DNA of 32,438 bases from Lysobacter antibioticus (GCF_000731095.1 NZ_JMTZ01000167.1:1-32438), one strand, 5' to 3'. Positions 8,555-16,865 are shown, counted from the stretch's first letter. Notes: a model not told the origin generated them from the letters alone. Made by a program: numbers and translations.

Positions 8555-9061
8555 ATGGCGAGACCCTTGATCCGCGGCCTGATGCTGGCCCTGCTGCTCG
8601 CCCCGTTCACGGTCCTCGCGCAGTCCGCCTACATCGATATCGAGCAACGCCTGAGCGCGGAACAACTCAGCGAAGTCGGCCTGTCGCCCGCGCAACTGCA
8701 GTTGCTCAACCGCATGTTGCGCGAAGCCAGCGATAAAGACCCCGCCCCGGCCATCGCCGCGACGTCCGCGGCGCCCACCGCATCGGCAGTGGCGGGAACC
8801 GGCCAGCGCAGCGCCGTGCAATACATCGGCCTCGACGACCAACCGATCAAGAGCCGCCTCAAGGGCGACGTGGCGGGCTGGGAGCCGGGCACCGTGTTCG
8901 AACTCGACAACGGCCAGCAATGGAAAGTGCTCAAGGGCAGCATGAAGCTGCGCAAGCCGCTGACCTCGCCCGAGATCATGGTCGTCCCCGGCGTCGCCGG
9001 CCGCTGGTTCCTGCAGGTCGACGAGGACATGCCGAAGGCGCGGGTGTATCGGATCGATTGA
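8555..9061 (+). CDS. Small exported protein of unknown function
   Basis: 168 residues from ATG 8555, with a GAGGCGAG ribosome binding site upstream. It has a signal peptide (MARPLIRGL, Leu/Ala core, cleavage after VLAQS). The middle (about residues 35-80) is Ala-rich and helical. The C-terminal half is a beta-rich domain: VQYIGLDDQPIKSRLKGD, then WEPGTVFELDNGQQWKVL and a final WFLQVDEDMPKARVYRI. From memory, similar small exported proteins with the 'F.LDNGQ.W' segment occur in Xanthomonadaceae, without known function. It is alone on its strand before a convergent LysR gene; the gap between them holds an extragenic repeat. Confidence 0.75.
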   Translation: MARPLIRGLMLALLLAPFTVLAQSAYIDIEQRLSAEQLSEVGLSPAQLQLLNRMLREASDKDPAPAIAATSAAPTASAVAGTGQRSAVQYIGLDDQPIKSRLKGDVAGWEPGTVFELDNGQQWKVLKGSMKLRKPLTSPEIMVVPGVAGRWFLQVDEDMPKARVYRID

Positions 9062-9064
9062 TGA

Positions 9065-9127
9065 GGGCTGCGCGAGTTCGATCGTGCTACGCAGCCCCTG
9101 CAGGAGCGGCATGAGCCGCGACCGCGG
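9065..9127. repeat. Extragenic palindrome with REP-like element
   Basis: A hairpin (GGGCTGCG at 9065 pairing with CGCAGCCC ending at 9097) is followed at once by a REP-like sequence, CAGGAGCGGC then ATGAGCCGCGACC. The core GGAGCGGC...GCCGCGACC resembles the short palindromic repeats found in intergenic DNA of Xanthomonadaceae and Pseudomonas (established as a class; copy number in this genome cannot be seen). It lies just after the stop of the gene at 9061. Confidence 0.6.
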
Positions 9128-9241
9128 GACACGCAGAAACAGCTACGCCGATGTTGTTCATCGAAAGCGGCGTACCGTCGCCGGGACTGCGAAATACCCC
9201 ACCGCGAGATTCTCCTGCCAATGGCCTAGCCGCCCGCAGGC

Positions 9242-10159
9242 TCACCCTCCCTCCGCCAACATATCGATCAATGCCCGCGACGCCGCCGACAAACGGCGAT
9301 GCGGGGCGTAGATCACCGAGAATGGCCTCGAGCGGCCGCGCAACTGCGGCAGCAATTCGACCAGGCGGCCTCGCCGCAGCCGGTCTTCGACGATGAAGTC
9401 GTAGCTCTGGCAGATGCCGACGCCCTGCTCGGCCAACGACACCACGCCCAGCACGTCGTCGGATACCAGCATCTGCGATGCCGGCGTCCAGTCGATATCG
9501 CTGCGCTCGCTGCCGGCGCCCGGCCCGCTGCGGAACAGCCAGTTCGCGACACGGCCGGTGCTCGGCATCACGAAGGGAATGCAGACGTGCCGGCGCAGGT
9601 CTTCCAGGGCGCGCGGCAAACCTGCGCGTTCCAGGTAGGCCGGCGACGCGACCAGGCACAAGGCCGCGTCTTCGAGTTTGCGCGCGACCAGACCGCTGTC
9701 GGGCAGTTGGCCGAGGCGTATCGCGAGGTCGAAGCCCTCGGCGACCAGATCGACGTTGCGGTTGGCGATGTTGAGTTCGATCTGCACCTGCGGGTACCGA
9801 ACGGCGAAGCGCTGCAACAGCGCCGGCAACCGGTAATGACCGTAGGTGGTCGGCACGCTGAGGCGCACGCGCCCGCTCAGTTCGCCGTCCTGGCCCTGGA
9901 TCGCGCGCTCGGCGTCGTCGATCAGGGCGAAGGCGGCGCGCGAATGCTCCAGGTACACACGACCGGCCTCGGTCAGGCCCTGGCGGCGGGTGGTCCGGCG
10001 CAGCAATTGGCTGCCCAGGCGGGTTTCGAGCCGGCCGATGGCGCGACTGATCACCGACGGCGTGGTCGACAGCGCTACCGCGGCCGCGGTCAGGGAACCG
10101 TGCTCGACCACGGCAACGAAGGCTTCCACATCCCCGAGGTGGTCGAATCGCCGGCTCAT
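9242..10159 (-). CDS. LysR-family transcriptional regulator
   Basis: 305 residues from ATG 10159, which has an AGAGGCA ribosome binding site. The N-terminal LysR helix-turn-helix is clear (LGDVEAFVAVVEHGSLTAAA, then STTPSVISRAIGRLETRLGSQLL, RTTRRQGLTEAG). The rest is a periplasmic-binding-protein-like effector domain with the usual RVRLSVPTTYGHYRLPALL start. The effector is unknown. It is divergent from two DJ-1/PfpI genes with only 99 bases between starts, the typical layout for a LysR protein regulating its neighbour. Confidence 0.92.
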   Translation of the reverse strand: MSRRFDHLGDVEAFVAVVEHGSLTAAAVALSTTPSVISRAIGRLETRLGSQLLRRTTRRQGLTEAGRVYLEHSRAAFALIDDAERAIQGQDGELSGRVRLSVPTTYGHYRLPALLQRFAVRYPQVQIELNIANRNVDLVAEGFDLAIRLGQLPDSGLVARKLEDAALCLVASPAYLERAGLPRALEDLRRHVCIPFVMPSTGRVANWLFRSGPGAGSERSDIDWTPASQMLVSDDVLGVVSLAEQGVGICQSYDFIVEDRLRRGRLVELLPQLRGRSRPFSVIYAPHRRLSAASRALIDMLAEGG

Positions 10160-10176
10160 TCTTGCCTCTAAAGAAC

Positions 10177-10200
10177 AAATCATTTCCCGGCTGAGGATTT
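10177..10200. promoter_or_regulatory. Possible LysR operator between divergent genes
   Basis: An inverted repeat AAATC-N14-GATTT lies in the 99-base gap between the LysR start and the DJ-1 gene. Its position and AT-rich arms fit a LysR binding site, but the T-N11-A form is not exact. Prediction only. Confidence 0.3.
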
Positions 10201-10258
10201 TATCGCCGCCAGGAGACGCAATACAGTGCCCATCACCTACTTCCCCTCAGGAACACGC

Positions 10259-10966
10259 ATGTCCCCGAACCCTGCCGCCGGCCTCAAGCCGGTCTTGTTC
10301 GTCCTCACCAGCCACGGCCGTAAAGGCGACAGCGGCCAGTCGACCGGCTACTACCTCGGCGAGGTCACTCATCCGTTGGCCGAACTCGAGGCCGCCGGCA
10401 TCGCGGTCGAGTTCGCCTCGATCCAGGGCGGCGAACCGCCGGTGGACGGCACCGACGTCGACGACGCCATCAATGCACGCTATTGGAACGACCCGCGCTT
10501 TCGCGAAGCCGTGCGCCAGACCTTGCCGCTGCACGACGCCGATGCGTCCCGCTATTCGGCGATCTTCTTCGCCGGCGGCCATGGCGCGATGTGGGACTTC
10601 CCGAACAGCCCGGCGGTGCAGCGGGTCACACGCGAGATTTACGAGGCAGGCGGCGTGGTCGGCGCGGTCTGTCATGGCCCGGCCGCGCTGGTCGAGGTGA
10701 CCTTGAGCGACGGCGCCTATCTGGTCGCCGGCAAACGCGTAAGCGCGTTCACCGACGATGAGGAGCGCGCCGTGAAGCTGGAAGGCGTGGTGCCGTTCCT
10801 GCTCGCCAGCCGGCTGAGCGCACGCGGCGCGCAGCATCAGCCGGCGCCCGACTGGACCTCGCAGGTCGTCGTCGACGGCCGCCTCGTCACCGGCCAGAAC
10901 CCGCAATCGGCCAGCGCCGTCGGTGCGGCCATGCGCGAGCTGCTGCTCGCCCCGGCCTCCGCCTGA
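10259..10966 (+). CDS. DJ-1/PfpI-family protein (type 1 glutamine amidotransferase-like)
   Basis: 235 residues from ATG 10259, with AGGAA upstream; GTG 10226 is a weaker alternative. The nucleophile elbow AVCHGPAAL (about residues 137-145) carries the catalytic Cys with its His neighbour, and FFAGGHGAMWDF is the preceding conserved strand-loop. A Hsp31/glyoxalase-III type enzyme would have an acidic residue early on: YLGEVTHPL fits. Members act as glyoxalases, deglycases or chaperones in carbonyl stress. No signal peptide, so cytoplasmic. It is followed after 23 bases by an exported paralogue and is divergent from a LysR gene, so the three probably form one regulated unit. Confidence 0.9.
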   Translation: MSPNPAAGLKPVLFVLTSHGRKGDSGQSTGYYLGEVTHPLAELEAAGIAVEFASIQGGEPPVDGTDVDDAINARYWNDPRFREAVRQTLPLHDADASRYSAIFFAGGHGAMWDFPNSPAVQRVTREIYEAGGVVGAVCHGPAALVEVTLSDGAYLVAGKRVSAFTDDEERAVKLEGVVPFLLASRLSARGAQHQPAPDWTSQVVVDGRLVTGQNPQSASAVGAAMRELLLAPASA

Positions 10967-10989
10967 CTCTCCTCATACGGACTACTTCG

Positions 10990-11832
10990 ATGAAACCGAT
11001 ACAAAAACTCGTGGCTGCGATCGCTCTCGCGATCAGCTTCGGCAGCGCCCACGCCGGCAATGTCCTGGTGGTGCTGTCCGATGCCGATCGCCTCGACCTC
11101 AGGGACGGCAAGACCTTCGCCACCGGCTTCTATCTCAACGAACTGATGCAGCCGGTGAAGCTGTTGCTCGATGCCGGCCACCAGGTCACCTTCGCCACGC
11201 CGCAAGGCCGGGCGCCGACCGTGGACCGCTCGTCGATCGACCCGATGTACTTCGGCGGCGACACCGAGGCCTTGAAGACGCACCAAGCCCTGCTCGATCG
11301 CCTGGCGATCACCGCGAAAGACTCATCGCCGGTGCTCAGCCTCGCCCGCATCGAACAGATCGGCTACGGTCGATTCGACGCGGTCTACATCCCCGGCGGC
11401 CACGCGCCGATGCAGGATCTGTTGCACAGCCCGGCGCTCGGCCGTCTGCTCGGCGATTTCCACCAGCGCGGCAAGACCACCGCCCTGGTCTGCCACGGTC
11501 CGATCGCCCTGCTCTCGACCCTGCCGCAGGCTCAACAGTTCACGGCACAGTTGGCGGACTCCGGCAAGGTCACCGCGCCGACGCAGTGGATCTATGCCGG
11601 CTACCAAGTCGCCGTGATCAGCAACCAGGAAGAAGAGCTGGCCAAGGCCGCGCTCGGCGGCGGGGCGATGAAGTTCTATCCGCAGACCGCGCTGCAACAG
11701 GCCGGCATGGTTTATCGCAGTAATACCGCACCGTGGAGCGCGAACGTCGTGGTCGATCGCGAGTTGATCACCGGGCAGAACCCGGCCTCGGCGGTCGGTG
11801 TGGCGAAGGAACTGCTGTCGCGCTTGAAGTAA
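10990..11832 (+). CDS. Exported DJ-1/PfpI-family protein
   Basis: 280 residues from ATG 10990. A signal peptide (MKPIQKLVAAIALAIS, cleavage after AHA) sends it to the periplasm. The domain matches its upstream neighbour: FYLNELMQPVKLLLDAGHQV, AVYIPGGHAPMQDL, and the nucleophile elbow ALVCHGPIALL with the catalytic Cys. A C-terminal VVVDRELITGQNPASA matches VVVDGRLVTGQNPQSA in the other copy, so the two are paralogues although the insert between differs. Same strand, 23 bases after the cytoplasmic copy. Periplasmic DJ-1 proteins are less common and their substrate is not known here. Confidence 0.88.
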   Translation: MKPIQKLVAAIALAISFGSAHAGNVLVVLSDADRLDLRDGKTFATGFYLNELMQPVKLLLDAGHQVTFATPQGRAPTVDRSSIDPMYFGGDTEALKTHQALLDRLAITAKDSSPVLSLARIEQIGYGRFDAVYIPGGHAPMQDLLHSPALGRLLGDFHQRGKTTALVCHGPIALLSTLPQAQQFTAQLADSGKVTAPTQWIYAGYQVAVISNQEEELAKAALGGGAMKFYPQTALQQAGMVYRSNTAPWSANVVVDRELITGQNPASAVGVAKELLSRLK

Positions 11833-11844
11833 GCCGCAGCGCAA

Positions 11845-11870
11845 GGCCGGCGTCGGGCCCGGCGCCGGCC
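11845..11870 (+). terminator. GC-rich hairpin after the DJ-1 operon
   Basis: Perfect 8-bp stem (GGCCGGCG / CGCCGGCC) around a 10-base loop, 12 bases after the stop at 11832. No T tract follows, so termination is uncertain. Confidence 0.4.
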
Positions 11871-12010
11871 CTGAGAATCACCCCTTGCAATCGCCGTGGC
11901 GACTGCACCCGCACTGCCGGCTATTTTCCCCCCGACATGTCACGTTCCCGGTGGCTGGTTCGTCAGACCTATGACGATGCAACACACACCCAGCCACGAG
12001 GAACGACGAC

Positions 12011-12475
12011 ATGCATACGCAAGCACGAATGAACAACCCGGCCCTGATCCACGCGGACACGATGAAAGCGCTGTGGGCGCTGAAAGCCTCGACCGAGAAC
12101 AAGGGCGTAACGGCTCGGACGCTGATCCTGATCGAGCTGCGCGCCAGCCAGATCAACGGCTGCAGCGTCTGCGTCGACATGCACGCGCGCGAGGGCAAGA
12201 AGGCCGGCGAGAGCGACGAGCGTTTGTTCGCGGTGTCGGCCTGGCGCGAGGCGCCCTATTTCAACGAGGCCGAGCGCGCCGCGCTGGCGCTGACCGAGGC
12301 GTTGACGCGGATCAGCGACCGTCCCGATGCGGTCTCCGACGAGATCTGGAACGAAGCCGCCAGGCACTACGACGAAGCTTCGCTGGCCGCGCTGGTCGTG
12401 TCGATCGCCAACATCAACGTGTGGAACCGGCTCAACGTCGCGGTGAAGCAGCCGGTCGGCGCCTGGAAGGCCTGA
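12011..12475 (+). CDS. Carboxymuconolactone decarboxylase / AhpD-family protein
   Basis: 154 residues from ATG 12011, which has a GAGGA ribosome binding site eight bases upstream. The active-site signature of AhpD-like peroxidase-type proteins is present: a Glu (ELRAS) followed by NGCSVCVDMHA, i.e. E-x(n)-C-x2-C-x3-H (about residues 44-61). These all-alpha proteins reduce peroxides or act on hydroxy-lactones; the CxxC motif points to the thiol-redox type rather than a ring-opening decarboxylase. It follows the DJ-1 pair by about 180 bases, and the group may serve stress response, but nothing directly ties them together. Confidence 0.9.
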   Translation: MHTQARMNNPALIHADTMKALWALKASTENKGVTARTLILIELRASQINGCSVCVDMHAREGKKAGESDERLFAVSAWREAPYFNEAERAALALTEALTRISDRPDAVSDEIWNEAARHYDEASLAALVVSIANINVWNRLNVAVKQPVGAWKA

Positions 12476-12497
12476 TCGGACGCTTACCGCGGATAAA

Positions 12498-12524
12498 CGA
12501 ACGGCGGCCCGAGGCCGCCGTTCG
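12498..12524. terminator. Bidirectional hairpin between convergent genes
   Basis: An 11-bp perfect stem (CGAACGGCGGC / GCCGCCGTTCG) with a 5-base loop lies between the convergent stops at 12475 (+) and 12548 (-). Confidence 0.6.
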
Positions 12525-12547
12525 CCGAAGCCGATGAGGATTGAAGC

Positions 12548-13759
12548 TCAGCCCATCACGGCACGGCGCGACTCGGTCTGCACCGGCGTTTCGGTCTGCG
12601 CGACCTGGGCCACGACCGGCTGTTCGGCCGGCTGCGACAAGGCGCGCGATTGATCGAGAAACACGCGACGGTTGCCCGGATCGTCGAGCCCGCCCTGGAC
12701 GACGAAGAAGCCGGCGCCGTTGTTGCTCGCTACCACGTGATCGATCCGGTCCATGCCGTGTGCGCGCGCATCATGGGCGGCATGGGTCGCGGCGTTGCGA
12801 TAGCCCTGCTCGCCCTGGAAATCCAGGGTGCGGCTGTCGATGCCCTGCAGGCCGCGCAAGGCCTGGCCGTACAAGGCGTGGTTCGGGTGATCCGGATTCG
12901 CCGGCGACGTCGCAGGGTGCGCGTCGCGGCCGGAGTGCAGCGGCGTCACCGCGGCGGTGCCTTGCGGATACAAGGTCGGCGACGCCATCTCCTGCGCCTT
13001 GATCACCGCATCGATGTAATGCACGTCGATGCCGTGCTTGATGCCGTTGCCCGGAATCATCCGCCGCCAGAACGATTGCGGGTCGGGATCGGGCAGTTCG
13101 ATCTTGTGGCCGACCGCGTCCGGCATCGCCCACTTCAGCGGAATGCTGTGCTCCTGCAGGTCGGTCAGGATTTCGTTCTTGACCGCATAGCGCCGGACCT
13201 GGCCGCTGTCGGTCACCTCTTCCTTGGCGCGGTCGGCATCGATGCCGATGCGTTCGAGGGTCTTGTCGTGCACGCCCGCCGAGTTGAAGGTCACCGCCGG
13301 AATGCCGCTGCTGATCGAAGCCGCGCCGGCCAGGCCGCCGCCGAGCGAGTGGCCGGTGATGACGACTTCGTTGCCGAAGGCGACGCGCGCTTCGCGGGCG
13401 AGCGCGATGGCCTGGTTGTACTGGGCGTCTTCCAGGCCCACGCCCTGGCGCAGATTGGTCAGCCAGTCCTTGCCTTCGTCGGTGCCGGAATAGGCGAGAA
13501 CGTAGTGGCCCTTGTCGTCGCCGTAGATGCGCGCCAGGAAACCGCTGTCTTCGTTCTTCAGCGTGGCCGGGTCGATGCCGGCGTCGCGCAGCTGCTCGGC
13601 ATTCAATGGCTTGAAGCCATCGATGCCGGGACCTTCGTCGTACAGGTCGGCCATCAGCCGCGCCAAAGTCTTGTCGATCGGCTTGGCGTCCTGGCCTCGG
13701 ACTTGCTCGGCAAACGACGGTTCACCGCCGCTGGCGGGACGCGCGGACTGCTCGCTCAT
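12548..13759 (-). CDS. Class-3-lipase-like protein with XVIPCD: candidate type IV secreted antibacterial effector
   Basis: 403 residues from ATG 13759 with a GGGAG ribosome binding site. Residues about 75-250 are an alpha/beta-hydrolase of the lipase class 3 kind: the elbow VVITGHSLGGG has Ser138 as nucleophile, with Asp200 (NEILTD) and His242 or His247 as plausible triad partners. Residues 290-377 fit the XVIPCD, the domain by which Xanthomonadales effectors bind VirD4 of the killing-type T4SS: it opens with DHPNHALYGQALRGLQGID and continues with RIDHVVASNNGAGFFVVQGG, followed by a Gln-rich tail. Membrane lipid hydrolysis in a rival cell is the likely role (inference from family). There is no signal peptide, as expected. 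The T4SS genes are not in this window. An ankyrin-repeat gene lies 113 bases upstream on the same strand and may be its immunity partner. Confidence 0.8.
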   Translation of the reverse strand: MSEQSARPASGGEPSFAEQVRGQDAKPIDKTLARLMADLYDEGPGIDGFKPLNAEQLRDAGIDPATLKNEDSGFLARIYGDDKGHYVLAYSGTDEGKDWLTNLRQGVGLEDAQYNQAIALAREARVAFGNEVVITGHSLGGGLAGAASISSGIPAVTFNSAGVHDKTLERIGIDADRAKEEVTDSGQVRRYAVKNEILTDLQEHSIPLKWAMPDAVGHKIELPDPDPQSFWRRMIPGNGIKHGIDVHYIDAVIKAQEMASPTLYPQGTAAVTPLHSGRDAHPATSPANPDHPNHALYGQALRGLQGIDSRTLDFQGEQGYRNAATHAAHDARAHGMDRIDHVVASNNGAGFFVVQGGLDDPGNRRVFLDQSRALSQPAEQPVVAQVAQTETPVQTESRRAVMG

Positions 13760-13872
13760 GATTCGATCTCCCTGAAATCCCTGGAATCCTTGAAACCCCT
13801 AACTACCGAGTGCGGCGCGGCGGCGATCACTCCCCTGATCCGCGCGCCACGCGCTGCCAGTTGCGGCAGCGC

Positions 13873-14535
13873 TCAGCCGCCGCTTTCCACCGCGACGCCG
13901 TGCTCGCGCAACCAGGCCACCAGCGCCTCGCGATCCTGGCGGGTCTGCGCGTTCAACAGGCTCGGCGGGGTCATGAACAGATAGCGCTGGAAGGTGACGT
14001 TCTGGCGATTGCGCGCATCGGCCTCGGCGCCGGCCTTGAGCAAGTCCAGCGCGCGATTGGGTTGGTTGATCTTGCCGGCCACGTGCAGGGCGGTATTGCC
14101 CAGGCGGTCGACGTGATTCGGGTTGGCGCCGGCTTCGAGCAAGCGATGGAACTGCGCCGAGCGCTCGCCCATCAAGGCCGCGCTGAGCGGGGCCGAGCCG
14201 TTTTCGCCGTGCGGGGTGTCCGGCGCTGCGCCGTGCGCGAGCAGGACGTCGAGATAAGCCGGATCGTTGGCCATCGCCGCCATGTGCACCACCGTGCCGC
14301 CGTCGATGCCCGGTTCGGCCGGATCGGCCCCGGCTTCGAGCAAGGCCTTCAGGCCGTCGAGGCTTTGATTGAGCACCGCCCATTCGAGCAGGGTGACGTT
14401 CTTATCGCCATGCGTACGCAGGTCCACGCCCGCGGCCAAACGCCGGATGTCCGCGCTGTCGCCGGCGGCGACCGCCTCGGCCAATTCGGCCACGGCCGGA
14501 TCGGCGAACACCTCATGAATATCGACTACTGCCAT
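13873..14535 (-). CDS. Ankyrin-repeat protein, possible immunity partner of the lipase
   Basis: 220 residues from ATG 14535 with a strong AGGAGG ribosome binding site. At least four ankyrin-type repeats are visible by the G-x-TxLH/LLEAGAD pattern: TLLEWAVLNQSLDGLKALLEAGADPAEP, TVVHMAAMANDPAYLDVLLAHGA, PLSAALMGERSAQFHRLLEAGANPN, and GNTALHVAGKINQPNRALDLLKAGAEADARN. No signal peptide or lipobox, so cytoplasmic. It lies just upstream of the effector candidate in the same direction (113-base gap), matching the usual immunity-then-effector order of Xanthomonadales pairs. Known immunity proteins of this system that act on cell-wall or membrane toxins are mostly exported lipoproteins, so a cytoplasmic ankyrin protein would be atypical. 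It could also be unrelated. The 286 bases upstream (14536-14821) show no gene. Confidence 0.8.
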   Translation of the reverse strand: MAVVDIHEVFADPAVAELAEAVAAGDSADIRRLAAGVDLRTHGDKNVTLLEWAVLNQSLDGLKALLEAGADPAEPGIDGGTVVHMAAMANDPAYLDVLLAHGAAPDTPHGENGSAPLSAALMGERSAQFHRLLEAGANPNHVDRLGNTALHVAGKINQPNRALDLLKAGAEADARNRQNVTFQRYLFMTPPSLLNAQTRQDREALVAWLREHGVAVESGG

Positions 14536-14821
14536 CTTGCACTCCTCCTGAGCACTGCCTACCCCATAGGCCCGCTGCATGGCGGGACGTCGAACGACGC
14601 GCGCGGAACGTATCCCCTACCGTAGCGTCTTGCGACATACGGTGTCGTACCGTGGCTGGGCCAGCCTAGCAAGAACCGTGAGAGCCCGCAGCCGAGGCGG
14701 ACCGCGGTCACAAAATCAGACCAGGTCGCTCGCGCACGACGATCCTGGCACTGCGGTATGCCGCCGGCATGACAAGGCCTTGCTGGCTATCGCGGCCGCT
14801 GCGGCCGAAGCGAACCGCGCC

Positions 14822-15769
14822 TCAGCGCGAATAGGCTTCGGCGCAGGCCTGCAGGCGCGCGACGCCGCCCCATTGTTCGAAGCGACGCTGCGCCGCCTCG
14901 TCGATGCGTTGCGGGGTCATGAAGGGGTTCGCGGTGTCGCGGGTGCCCGGAAAGATCAACACGATCGCCCGCGGCACGGTCCAGCCTCGGCCGCCGAACT
15001 CGCCGCGGCCGCGTACCTCGCGATAGTTGGCCGGCAAGGCGCTGCGACCGAGCAGGCGTCCGTTGAGCGCGATCGAGGCCTCGCCGAGTTCGCGCGAAGG
15101 GCCGCTGTCGCCGACCACCGCGAACACCGGCTGATCGCTGCCCGGCTTCATCGCCACCGCGAGGTCGCCGACCTTGGCCCGGCTGGAAAACGGCGACGGG
15201 CTCTTGGGAATCACCAGCGCCGGCGTCACCAGTGCATCGACATAGGTCTGGATGTCGCAGGCGTCGCCGCCGCCCGGCTTGCGCAACGAGGTCGCCGAGA
15301 CCAGGAAGCCGTCCACCGCCGGACAGGGCTTACCGTCGCGGAACGGAATGATCGCCGCAGAGATCTTGGTGCGCCGCAACGCCTCCGCCGGCCAGCCGGC
15401 CGCGGCGGCCTGTTGCGTGGCGATACGGCGCGCTTTCAGTCCGGCGCTGGACAGACCGGCGCAGGCATCGCTCATCGCATTGCACAGATTGTTGAGCGCA
15501 CGGGTCTCGCCCCAGAAATCCTCGACGCTGTAGGAACGGCGGGTGCCGTCGGTGTTGACGTTGAGGCCTTCGACGAACAGCAGCGCCGAGCCTTCGCGGT
15601 CCGACCAGACCGCGGTCTGGCCGCCGGGCGCATTGCCGTCGGGCTGCAGGAAGGAACGGCTCATCGCGCATTCGGCCGCTCGCGCCGGCCCGGCGACCAG
15701 CAACAGGCCGCAGGCCGCCGCGGCCGCGATGAGCAACTTCTTGATGAACAGGTGCGAGTGCGTGGCCAT
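14822..15769 (-). CDS. Exported GH75-like (fungal chitosanase family) protein
   Basis: 315 residues from ATG 15769 with AGGAGA upstream. A signal peptide (FIKKLLIAAAAACGLLLVAG, cleavage near ARA) is followed by Cys-containing mature protein. The segment FAVVGDSGPSRELGEASIALNGRL resembles the GH75 chitosanase core, where an Asp in the GD motif and a Glu in the GEAS motif are the proposed catalytic pair; both are present. LRKPGGGDACDIQTYVDALVTPALVIPK fits the family strand before it. GH75 enzymes cut chitosan and are best known from fungi. Chitosan or related wall polymers of fungi would suit the predatory habit of Lysobacter (inference). It is on the same strand as the neighbouring genes, without visible operon link. 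Confidence 0.7.
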   Translation of the reverse strand: MATHSHLFIKKLLIAAAAACGLLLVAGPARAAECAMSRSFLQPDGNAPGGQTAVWSDREGSALLFVEGLNVNTDGTRRSYSVEDFWGETRALNNLCNAMSDACAGLSSAGLKARRIATQQAAAAGWPAEALRRTKISAAIIPFRDGKPCPAVDGFLVSATSLRKPGGGDACDIQTYVDALVTPALVIPKSPSPFSSRAKVGDLAVAMKPGSDQPVFAVVGDSGPSRELGEASIALNGRLLGRSALPANYREVRGRGEFGGRGWTVPRAIVLIFPGTRDTANPFMTPQRIDEAAQRRFEQWGGVARLQACAEAYSR

Positions 15770-15862
15770 GGCCGTCTCCTGTGCCGACCAAGAGGAAAAC
15801 GGCCCCCACGACGCGACGCGGCCAAAGGCGCCGCGTCTGCTGCAACCGTCGCGACAGCCCGC

Positions 15863-16723
15863 TCAGTCGGCGACCACGCTGCGATGATCGAGATGCAGAG
15901 CGAAGCCGCGCGCGCCCACCGATTCGAGCCCGGGCTTGAGCGTCATCGACGGCACCTCGTAGTCGCCCGCATTCTGTTTGCGGTACGGAATCGGCGCCTG
16001 CGTCCACAAACTGTCCATGCGCTGGCGCAGCTCGTCTTGCGCAACCGCGAAACGTTCGGCATTGAGGCCGTCGCTGCGATAGACCACGAACGGCGGCAGC
16101 ACGTCGAAGCCCGGGTAATACAGCACGCCGTGGTTGATCGGAAACAGCAGGTCGTCGATGTTGCCGTTGATGCCGCGCGGGCCGTAGTGGTCGGCCCAGC
16201 CGCCGGCGGTGACCGACAACATCGCGCGCTTGCCGGCGAATTGGCCTTCGCCGTAACGGTCGCCCCAGCGCGTGTCGGAATGCTCGCCGACGCCGTAGGC
16301 GAAACCATAAGCGTAGACGCGATCGATCCAGCCCTTGAGGATCGCCGGCATGGTGAACCACCACAGCGGAAACTGCAGGATCACCGCATCGGCCCAGCGC
16401 AGTTTCTCCTGTTCGCGCACGACGTCTTCGGTCAACGCATTGGAGGCATACGCGCGCTTGGAACTGCTGACTACAGTGAGGCGTTCGCGCGGATCGTGTT
16501 CGGGAAAGTCCCCGGCATCGACGGTGGCCTTCCAGCCTTGCGCATACAGGTCGGTCACCTGCACCTCGTGCCCGCTTGCGAGCAGATGCGCCTGCATCGT
16601 GTCCTTGAGCGAACCGCTCAACGACGCCGGCTCGGGGTGGGCGTAGACGATCAGCACCCGCTTGGGGCGCTGCGGATTTTCGGACTCGGGCTTCGATGCT
16701 GCGTTGATCGTGGTCGTGGACAT
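15863..16723 (-). CDS. NAD(P)H-dependent flavin oxidoreductase, quinone-reductase (Flavodoxin_2) type
   Basis: 286 residues from ATG 16723. The start of the flavodoxin-like fold is RVLIVYAHPEPASLSGSLKD, binding FMN/FAD phosphate. LRWADAVILQFPLWWFTMPAILKGWIDRVYAYGFAYG is the typical P-x-W-W-x-x-P-A-x-x-K-G-W-x-D-R signature of the NQO1/KefF/MdaB group, and MLSVTAGG is the third conserved piece. These enzymes reduce quinones or electrophiles by two electrons. The N-terminal ~20 residues are extra and polar. The gene is single; the gap to purA upstream holds an AT-rich stretch (16741-16790) that could hold its promoter. Cytoplasmic. Confidence 0.9.
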   Translation of the reverse strand: MSTTTINAASKPESENPQRPKRVLIVYAHPEPASLSGSLKDTMQAHLLASGHEVQVTDLYAQGWKATVDAGDFPEHDPRERLTVVSSSKRAYASNALTEDVVREQEKLRWADAVILQFPLWWFTMPAILKGWIDRVYAYGFAYGVGEHSDTRWGDRYGEGQFAGKRAMLSVTAGGWADHYGPRGINGNIDDLLFPINHGVLYYPGFDVLPPFVVYRSDGLNAERFAVAQDELRQRMDSLWTQAPIPYRKQNAGDYEVPSMTLKPGLESVGARGFALHLDHRSVVAD

Positions 16724-16865
16724 GAGGGACGCCTCGGGAAGAGATGACCTACCTTATCCAATCCAAATATTCCGCAGTGACGCATTTTCATCGACTCTGC
16801 GCATCGTGTCAGGCACCAATCAAGATCGCGGCACCGCTGCCGGCCGCGGCGCCGGCGCCACGAAA

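Noticed and set aside
14579-16747. 722-residue plus-strand reading
   Set aside because: Opposite the GH75-like and flavoprotein genes; typical high-GC shadow.
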